From the NCBI GenBank assembly GCA_965153355.1, contig OZ231126.1, forward strand, positions 63,736,001 through 63,800,000: a stretch of DNA of 64,000 nt, written 5' to 3'. The notes below the pieces were generated by a model. That model was not told the origin of the DNA. It made no database searches and saw only the letters and a list, made by a program, of their open reading frames with translations. A program made the position numbers and the translations under genes. The DNA comes from Flaccisagitta enflata. Lineage: Eukaryota; Chaetognatha; Sagittoidea; Aphragmophora. Numbering within the stretch: the stretch's first letter is position 1; every line of letters begins with the position of its first letter. Below, piece after piece: positions 57,344-64,000 of the stretch.

Positions 57344-60300
57344 ATGGAGCCAGCCACGGTGACAGCGAATTTGACCGACACCAAGGTCCGTGGGGACATT
57401 AACACTGCCGGTACGATGATAATTCAACACATCACGAATCCTCCGATTGCGCCCCATCAAAACCCGTCAATAACCTACGAAGAATTCAAGACTCTTCTCA
57501 TCGATACGACGAAACGTTATTACAAAACGTACAAAACGTTCAAACTACCATTCTACGATCTCAAATGCGACATGGACGACATTTACATTAACATCCATTG
57601 TGAGCAAACCTTGGACGACAACTGCTTCCCTCCAAGATCCCCATACAAATCCAAGCCCGAGTTTGAAGAATTCAAGGCGATTCTGACGAATCGAATGGAG
57701 GCCGGAAACCGCAGATTTGTGATCGTAGGCGACGGCGGAATGGGGAAGACGACAGCGTCAAAAAAGATTTGCCTTGATTGGTCCCGAGAAGACGAGGAAT
57801 TGAAGAAGTGTTTCGATGCCATCGTCAGAGTCGATCTCAAAACCGTCGAATTGGAACACCCAAATTCAATACAAATGATGGCGAAAGCAATCGAAATGGC
57901 GTTGCAAGTAAGTTTATTGTAATAGTGTCTGCAGTCGCAAATAGTTCTAGATTAATGCTGAATTTAAAAATAAAGGTAATGTCGACAAGTTTGAAACAAG
58001 AGGAAAATGAAAACAAAGCCGGATACACGGCTACCCGTCGCGTGCGGGTGGGCAGGGGCCATATTTGAGGTCACCAGACCATTTAGGTAGGAGCAGTGGG
58101 GTCAAAAAATAAAAGTCATAATGTAAAATGTGACAGACCGACCGACGGACAAAGCGGGGTGTAGAGTCGCGTAGCACGCAACTAAAAATGCAGTTGAACC
58201 CCGCTAACTCTTTGATTCAGTATAGCAAACTATGCGGGGTTCAACTGCATGTTTATAAGGGATGTCAAGGGACTAGCCAATCTCATCTGTTATGGGGGGT
58301 CCCTTGTATCAGTATTACCAATATAAACAAGGCCAACACCTATAAGTCGCGTGCGAGACTTACAGATTGACTTAGAATGACTTAGAATGGCTTAGAATGA
58401 CTTAGTTTACCCTAAAATGACTTATAATGACCTAAAGAAATGAAATTGATAAAAAAAGTAAAATGAGGACCGACCAACCAACCAACCGACCAACCAATGG
58501 ACGGACAAAGCGGGGTGTAGAGTTGCGTGCACGCGACTATAGATTAGAGGAAGTGACATAGAAGGACCATTATCTCATGTCCGTTACAGGCTATAGCGGG
58601 AGGAGACTATGCGGTATTTTTGCTTTTATTTCATGTAACTGCCAAATGTTAAATTTGTTTGATGCGAAAACCTTATTTCTTTTTTCCTTTTTTTGGTATT
58701 ATTATCATCATCATCAATTTTTCTTTTTTTCTTTTTTTTTGCAGAGTGACTCGGCGAACATAATATCATCGGAATGCATCAAATCAAACCTTCCCAAACT
58801 ATTGGGTGATAAGCGAGTTTTGTTCATTTTTGACGGTTTCGACGAGGCTTCTGGCAATACGAAAAAAGCCTTGCAAATCGTTTTCTTTCCGGAAGACGAC
58901 AAGCCAAAGTTTTTAGCCAACGTTCCCATGATTCTTCTCACGCGACCTGTCGGTCTTGAGGCTGGAGACACGGCGCATTTTCACATCAAGCGTTTGGATG
59001 AGGCTCAAGTCGATGACTTCATTGAGCGTCAATTTTCAAGAAATCAACCACAACCTGAGCAACAAAGTCATGAGTGGGAAGAGCGTACAACTCATTTCAA
59101 TCAGATGCGCAAGGAATCATTTCCAGTTTCCGAAATGGCGAAAATCCCTTTTTTTCTCGTGATGTTATGCACCCTTTACATGAAAGATGATTTCCGCGCC
59201 AAGGTCACCAACAGCATCGAATTACTATTGAGGGCGCTGGGTTTCACATTGAAGGCTCTTTTGATGAAGTATGAACATGAACGAGAAATCACAGGGAATC
59301 TTGCTGACCAAGTGAAAGTACAGCTTAGGGTGAAGAAGTTAGTCGCTGCACAGTCATTTGCATTGTTGCAAAAAACTGACATAGAGCAACATGTCTTGGC
59401 TCTTGGCTACGCCATCTTTCGGCTGAATGATGACATTCTGGGTGGCAGCAACGACTTGAACCTAAATGACGTCATGCGAGAAATGGGCGTCTATTTCAAC
59501 TGCGCAACAAGAGAAAATCTTTTTAGCGAAGATGGTTTGTCTCCAACAGACTTCATACTGAAGTTGAGTTGGTTTGCCATAGAATCCAAGCCATGTGAAG
59601 ATGGGTACATTGAGGTGCTTCGTTTCCATCACCAAAATCTCCGTGATATTATAGTGGCTTTTTATCTAGCGAGGGGGCACTTTTTCGACCTTCAAAAATT
59701 AGATCTAAACCGTGATGAAAAACCCTCCAAACCCTCCATCCCCACAAGGTCTACAAACCCAACGTTTCAAACATTCCGCGCATTTCTTGGCATACTGCGA
59801 TGTTTGAATGTGGGTAAAAGTGAAAATACGATGCGAATTGCTTCAGTTTGCAAGACAATCATCTCTGCTGCTCACTTGGTTGCTGAAGCTACGCCAGAGA
59901 ACATTTTCTTTGACCTCTGCTGCGTGTACACAGACTGGGTAAAATGGGACAATTGCCCAGATTTGAAAAGTGTCATGGAAACACTGGCGCATCCGACATG
60001 TTCTTACGGGGTGGCCACGGACATTTCCACGTTTACTTCATTCGTAAGCAAAAGTATGGAAGAGCTTAAGCGTGAGAGTCGTCAACTCTTAAAATGTGAT
60101 GGACTTTGGGGTACAACTCCAGGAGTATTTCTTCAACATTGGCCGATCGATCCATTGATATTCTCAAGAAGGAGTACTTTTCAATTTGGATTATTTGGCC
60201 CATATGGCTTATCTTACCGTACTTGCCGTAAGGGTCCAAGATCTTTACCGTACCTGGGCGAGAAATCGTTGTTGTTATTCGAGTCTGGTAAGCATTTTTT

Positions 60301-60397
60301 TATTGCACCAGTATCAGCAGAGCACCCAATCCTAATTGAAATATTTGGGTCACTCCACCTTGGAGAGCTCCACATCGGCCCACCGGGCTCTTTTTGA
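57344..60397 (+). CDS. NACHT-domain NLR-like protein (two exons: 57344-57907, 58745-60397)
   Basis: This is a predicted intracellular STAND NTPase that would oligomerise on sensing a ligand. The joined product is 738 residues. Residues 1-40 include a Gly-punctuated stretch (DTKVRGDINTAGTMIIQHI). A pre-NACHT segment with DMDDIYINIHCEQTL (76-90) is typical of invertebrate NLRs. Walker A is GDGGMGKTT (129-137), Walker B LFIFDGFDE (214-222), sensor-1 ILLTRP (251-256), the conserved proline lies in AKIPFFLVML (about 320-329), and FHHQNLRDIIVAFYLA (482-497) matches the FxHxxxxEFLAAxYL motif at the end of the NACHT-associated helices. The splice is GT-AG, phase 0, between Walker A and B. I see no LRR, WD40 or TPR repeats before the stop; the last 70 residues are unplaced. 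The start is the first ATG after a likely splice acceptor, so an upstream coding exon (death-fold) cannot be excluded. The motifs required for nucleotide binding look intact. Confidence 0.88.
58012..58188 (+). mobile_element. HINE-like element, subfamily A, in the NACHT intron
   Basis: AACAAAGCCGGATACACGGC, CCCGTCGCGTGCGGGTGG, GAGGTCACCAGACCATTTAGG, AAAATGTGACAGACC, a two- or three-unit core, AAAGCGGGGTGTAGAGTCGC and GTAGCACGCAACTAAAAA. Full length, sense to the gene. Confidence 0.9.
58191..58247. mobile_element. 57-bp palindromic pogo-like remnant
   Basis: CAGTTGAACCCCGCTAACTC and, reversed, CAGTTGAACCCCGCATAG leave a loop of about 25 bp. Both terminal repeats of the family at 20265 are retained and the interior deleted. 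Confidence 0.7.
58326..58540 (+). mobile_element. HINE-like element, subfamily C, in the NACHT intron
   Basis: AACAAGGCCAACACCTATAAG, TCGCGTGCGAGACTTACAG, four or five GACTTAGAATG 10-bp repeats, GACCAACC core, AAAGCGGGGTGTAGAGTTGC and GTGCACGCGACTA. Colinear with 30797 but with a shorter repeated interior. Confidence 0.87.
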
Positions 60398-61125
60398 CCA
60401 TTTCGAATCACCTCCTTCTCCAAGTGATTTTCCTTTTCTACATTCATAATAAGAGCCTAGTCTTCTTGCAAAATTAATTCCAACATGATCTTTGCAGAAC
60501 GTCTTTGTATAAAAAAACCGCAGTTTTAGGCAAAAAAACTCTTTTTTGACATTTTCTTCCCACCCACAAATTGTTAATGTACTGACCTGAAATGGATGGA
60601 AAAAAATACAATGATTGTGAAATTAAATCTATTTCAACCCATTAAACAAGAATTCATCCACTGAATAAAAGCATATCAATGAAATCGCTGTAAGTTCGCC
60701 GGCCCTGGATCAAAACAAACCCGGACGGTAGAATCGCTTACCGTAACTAAATGGATTTTTCGTCTGCATCTCATTCTATCCTCAGCATCTGATGAGTTTC
60801 ATCTTTCTGTAACGACATTACCCCGCTTTATTCAGTATCAGAAAGAAATGTAGGTCACACAATACCGATTGACACCTTACTATCGTACGTTTAAGCAACC
60901 AATTAAGATTTTTTCTCCAAATATGAAGGAAAAAGATTTCCGACAGCAATATGCAAATTAGCGCAAACGACTACCTCAGCGAAAATTACTTTGTTTTAAT
61001 TGACATCTTAAAGATAACAAAACCACGATGTTTGAAACTTTTTTTTTAGCTTTCTTCATGCGTCACAGCAAAATAAGAATAAGAAGTTGATTTCAACTCT
61101 TTTAACATGAACAAACAGAGAATGA
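60398..61125. other. 3' region between convergent genes
   Basis: AT-rich, no ORF. It would hold the 3' UTR of the NACHT gene up to about 60690; beyond that nothing is seen. Confidence 0.4.
60664..60669 (+). terminator. Candidate poly(A) signal of the NACHT gene
   Basis: AATAAA 267 bases after the stop codon, in AT-rich sequence. Position and sequence fit, but downstream elements were not verified. Confidence 0.45.
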
Positions 61126-61131
61126 TTTATT
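61126..61131 (-). terminator. Candidate poly(A) signal of the minus-strand gene
   Basis: TTTATT on the plus strand, that is AATAAA on the minus strand, 60 bases beyond the TGA of the Pro-rich exon. Confidence 0.5.
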
Positions 61132-61190
61132 CTTTTGCGTCGTCTTATGCGGTCTGACATTTAGAATTGTTTCTGTTGTTGTTGATTCCA

Positions 61191-61507
61191 TCACTCTAAG
61201 ACGATGAGATCTACCAGGCTGTCATCAATTTCGTCGGAAATGTCCACTAATACGATCTGTTTGGACGAGGCGAGACCAACCACAGGTGGCGTTGCCGGCA
61301 ACGAGAAAGATAAGGGAGAGGAGGCAGCTAGAGGAACAGAGGAGTTAGGAAGAGAGGAAAGAGGAGGAGGAGGCAATGGAAGATGAAGGGAAGGATCCGA
61401 AGATTGAGGAGGAGGAGGAGGAGGAGGAGGAGGCAATGGAAGATGAAGGGAAGGATCCGAAGATTGAGGAGGAGGTGGAGCCGGTCCCTCGTAATCCGAA
61501 ACACCAT
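61191..61507 (-). CDS. Pro-rich terminal exon with SIM-like C-terminus
   Basis: The acceptor TTTTTTTTTTCCCAAACAG opens a frame of 104 residues to TGA. It contains SDYEGPAPPPP, then QSSDPSLHLPLPPPPPPPP, repeated once as a 60-bp tandem duplication, a Ser/Pro/Leu-rich part, and a C-terminus SKQIVLVDISDEIDDSLVDL IVLE. IVLVDISDE is a hydrophobic cluster followed by acidic residues, the form of SUMO-interacting motifs; VDLIVLE is a second candidate. Codon phase fits the preceding exon exactly (1+2 nt, giving Asp). Function is unknown; nuclear localisation is a guess from the SIM-like motif and the preceding basic exon. Confidence 0.6.
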
Positions 61508-61530
61508 CTGTTTGGGAAAAAAAAAACATA

Positions 61531-61704
61531 CAGTGGAGCTTCACTAGAGCGCACCCGCTAATAAGGCATGCCTGCCTATAAGGCATTCTACCCTCTGTCC
61601 CATGAGAGATTTTGTAGTTATTTCTATGTTGGCAATAAGGCAGCTTCAGTATAAGGCATAATTTTTACTCTGTCCCTTGAAATGCGCTCTAGTGAAGTCC
61701 AACT
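61531..61704. mobile_element. TA-flanked MITE in the last intron of the minus-strand gene
   Basis: CAGTGGAGCTTCACTAGAGC and CAGTTGGACTTCACTAGAGC (reversed) are inverted ends with TA on both sides. The interior has TAAGGCA repeats. It resembles the pogo-like MITEs in its CAGTTG start and size but is a distinct family. Confidence 0.88.
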
Positions 61705-61837
61705 GTATGTCATTTTAGTTTAAAATCGCAAACGTTTCTTACATCACTATCCCTGTTTAACCACCTGCACGGCGCAGGCAGCACCTGGTGGTCAGGTTGG
61801 GTGTATCGATCATTTAATCAACTACAAAGATTTTAAC

Positions 61838-62879
61838 CTCTTGAGGGATTCTGATAGAGTTCAATCGTAATCAAGGCATCCATCAGCGCTTCATGGTTCT
61901 GTTTTCGTGTCTTCTTTCCCGTCTTTGAAAAAATCAAATCGCGTAACTCTTTGCTTGAAAGTTCAGCGTATGGCGAAGTTTGGGCTGCTGTCGCTGCTGC
62001 TCTTTCTTCTGCTTCTTTTTCTCGTCGCTGCCTCTCAGCTGCCTTTTGTCTTTTGCTGATTTCCGGATTTGGCGTAGGCGCTTTTCGTTTTCGCGAGGAT
62101 TTGGCCTCTTCCTCTCTAGCTATCGTCTCTTGCAGTTGGAGACGCAACTCTGCCTGAAGGGTCTGCTTCGGGAATTTGTGTGAGGTGCGTTGCAAGTGAG
62201 TCCGCTTGACACTATCGTTCGCCGCCTCTACAAGTTCGCCCGATAACTTGTTTACGTTGCCGAACAACTTCACACTCATGGGCAAATGCGTAACAATTAT
62301 GTGGACGTATGGGGTGATCGAAAATTTCATCTCCTTGAATAATTTCCCCCATTCTTGAGCTTTTCTTGCTACCTCCTCCGCGTCAGATCGTGAGCAATTG
62401 CTAACCAATTCTAATAGGGCCGAGAATTCTTCAAACAGACCGGCAAACTTCATTTTTCTCTCCCCCGGTAAAATGCCGTCGGAGTTTCTAAGCGCAGGGC
62501 CAATTCCTTGAAAAAGCTTCCTCCACAACACACCTGTCAATGCGTTGTGAGACAGTTTTGCCCTTCCATGATTATCTGCCTCATAAGTGGTAAATGAAAC
62601 CCCCAAGTCAAGTACAAGCTGCTCCAAAGGCTTCGCCAATTTGTCACCAGTGTACTCGACGACTTCATTCATCATTTTGCTCATTAATTTGTCGCCAACC
62701 CGCATTCGAGCATGAAGGATGTCTGGGGGAACGCCGTAGATGAGTGGAGTTTCCGCGCCAAGAGGAATGGTTGGGATAGGTGGTCGCTTCACGCTGGCCT
62801 CTTTGTTTCCAGACAGTCGACCAGCTTCCTTGCTTCCCCCACTTCATTGAACACTTTCCAGCCGTCATCTTGATCAATC

Positions 62880-62880
<1 letters not shown>
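61838..62880 (-). CDS. Transposon-protein-like exon with basic and SAP-like regions
   Basis: About 318 residues are open from about 62847 down to the donor AAGAG|GTTAAA. The order is IPLGAETPLIYGVPPDILHA (uncharacterised-transposon-protein-like 'IPL..V.D.LH..'), a helical part with TYEADNHGRAKLSHNALTG, then SITPYVHIIVTHLPMSVKLF GN and SGELVEAANDSVKRTHLQ, a signature of proteins found in many copies in cnidarian, sponge and other invertebrate genomes. A basic coiled segment follows (SRKRKAPTPNPEISKRQKAAE), then ELSSKELRDLIFSKTGKKTR, resembling a SAP-type helix-loop-helix. The sequence from the acceptor CAG at 62881-62883 opens in another frame (IDQDDGWKVFNEVGEARKL) that hits TGA near 62795, so either the acceptor is elsewhere or there is a frameshift. 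Family names are from memory of motifs only. Confidence 0.6.
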
Positions 62881-62926
<46 letters not shown>

Positions 62927-62985
62927 GAGACAGAGAGAGAGACAGAGAGAGAGACAGAAAGAGAGAGAGAAAGAGAGTGAGAAAG
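62881..62985 (-). repeat. (CT)n on the coding strand before a splice acceptor
   Basis: On the minus strand GTCTCTCTCTGTCT passes into CTCTCTCTCAG|TGATTG. About 20 pure CT units lie directly against the CAG, matching the arrangement at the NACHT gene. Confidence 0.9.
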
Positions 62986-63281
62986 AGTGAGAAAAAGAGA
63001 ACGTGATCTTTCCGTATTATCAATGAGTCTGTGTTTTGTCTATCTGGTTGTCTTTCTTCTTTATCGCTTTCTTTCAAGCGTTCATTTGGCAATTTCTTGA
63101 AAGTCCGTCCGCCCGTCTGTGTCTCATTCTAACTTTCTTTCTTCAATTCATTCTTTCAATCTTTTATACTTTACCTTCTTGGGTACTTTCAATCTTTCTT
63201 ACATTCTGTCTTTCTCTCTTTCAAACTTTCTTTCAATCTTTCTATTTCAAAACCAAACCGTTTATTTAATAGCTTTCTCAC

Positions 63282-63890
63282 CATATTTGGCTGCGGTTCC
63301 ACGTCATCGACATGATTTGCAGATGTTAGATCCGATGTTCTTGCATTCGACGTAACCGTTACCGTTGAATTCGCATCTGATGAACTTGCATCCGACAAAT
63401 CCGCACCCGATGAACACGCACCCGACGAACACGCACCCGATGAACTCGCACCCGTTGAACTCGCACCCAATGAACTCGTACCCGACGAACTTGTACCCGA
63501 CGAACTTGTACCCGACGAACTTGTACCCGACGAACTTGTACCCGATGGACTCGTACCCGATGGTCTTGGAGACGGCGATGATAAAGACGACAATGCCGTG
63601 GAGGCTGACGATGCAAACGGCGACGTAAACGGCGACGTAAATGGAAAAGTCGCTGGCGGCAGATTTGTAGACGGGAAGTTTGTTGACGATACTGCGCTCG
63701 AAAGGTTTCTCCCAATCCCGACATCAGCCTCATCTTCAGAATCTCCGGCAGGAATACGCTTCTTGATCCTTATCGCGTACCGAACGTTGTGTGAAGGAGG
63801 GGGCGTCGGATCCAAATCGTCCTCTTCATTTTCTGAGCCCGTGAGCGTCTCTTCGCTCACCGAGCGCGCCAAGTCTGGTCCCAAATTGCT
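63282..63890 (-). CDS. Ser-rich repeat exon, 5' part of the minus-strand gene
   Basis: The open frame begins after an in-frame TAA at about 63894 and no ATG is present, so it is an internal exon whose start lies before the window edge; the true acceptor could be AAG (63891) or CAG (63876). It reads DLARSVSEETLTGSENEEDD (acidic), VRYAIRIKKRIPAGDSEDEA (basic patch, possible nuclear signal), a low-complexity part, then twelve or so GTSSS/GASSS pentapeptides, and ANHVDDVEPQPNM up to a good donor ATG|GTGAGA. The donor is phase 0, which does not fit the CAG acceptor of the next exon (immediate TGA). Function unknown. Confidence 0.5.
63375..63560 (-). repeat. 15-bp coding minisatellite
   Basis: About twelve copies of a 15-bp unit (minus strand GGTACAAGTTCGTCG and variants), keeping frame and encoding GTSSS-type pentapeptides. 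The four central units are nearly identical, so unit number probably varies between individuals. Confidence 0.9.
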
Positions 63891-64000
63891 TATTTATTAG
63901 AATTATCATTGCTATATTTTTTTGAATTAAGCAGAACCCATAAAATTAACGTATTCATTTTTACAGTCTATTGATAGTCCAATAAGCTAAGCCGCTTATT

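Larger units (their letters stand above)
57908..58744 (+). other. Intron of the NACHT gene, invaded by mobile elements
   Basis: Donor CAA|GTAAGT, acceptor TTTTTTTTTGCAG|AGT; both flanking exons are in phase 0 and reading through gives a continuous NACHT domain. About half of its 837 bp is two HINE-like elements and a palindromic pogo-like remnant. The intervening TATCATCATCATCAATTTTTC near 58700 is a short repeat before the acceptor. Confidence 0.85.

Overview
The window is eukaryotic, repeat-dominated and gene-poor, most likely from an invertebrate metazoan. Genes are split by GT-AG introns. Most of the sequence is transposon-derived or simple repeat. The one clear multi-domain gene is a NACHT-type (NLR-like) immune-receptor homologue of the kind found in invertebrate animals. 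I cannot name the species. I saw no rRNA, tRNA or CRISPR array and nothing prokaryotic.

Layout. From 1 to about 57.2 kb there is a mosaic of interspersed elements and very long microsatellites, with only weak exon candidates (65-157, 4867-5057, 19880-20110, 43139-43210, 47094-47393, 49902-50076, 53461-53538). From 57.3 to 60.4 kb (+ strand) lies the NACHT gene: two exons joined in phase 0, with an 837-bp intron that itself holds three mobile-element pieces. From 61.2 to 63.9 kb (- strand, convergent) lies a multi-exon gene with a Ser-rich repeat exon, a transposon-protein-like/SAP-like exon and a Pro-rich exon ending in SUMO-interaction-like hydrophobic/acidic motifs. Its 5' end is off the window and one exon junction is unresolved.

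Mobile elements. The commonest family (about 28 copies or fragments, five subfamilies) starts AACAAGGCCGGATACACGG, has a subterminal AGTCGCG-type repeat, a variable GGAC/CGAC tetranucleotide core, a matching palindrome and a CTAAAAA end. This is the architecture of Helentron-derived DINE-1/mini-me/pearl-like elements, here called HINE-like. I also delimited hAT elements with exact 8-bp target duplications (3528-4529, 36547-37035, 41482-41904, probably 3087-3222), several TA-flanked inverted-repeat elements, a TTAA-flanked element, and a 4,500-bp foldback with a perfect 10-bp target duplication and a decayed coding fragment at its centre. A separate repeat has imperfect inverted termini but 11- and 16-bp target duplications. 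Another group has TTTTTGGGCAGCGGCC-type ends and 20-bp tandem-repeat cores. Nesting is common and gives a relative chronology.

Simple repeats are extreme: about 16 GA/CT tracts up to about 280 bp, two CAA arrays of about 72 units, about 500 bp of TA, and GAT, GAA, CTTT and CCTT arrays. Two CT tracts sit directly before inferred splice acceptors and appear to serve as their polypyrimidine tracts.
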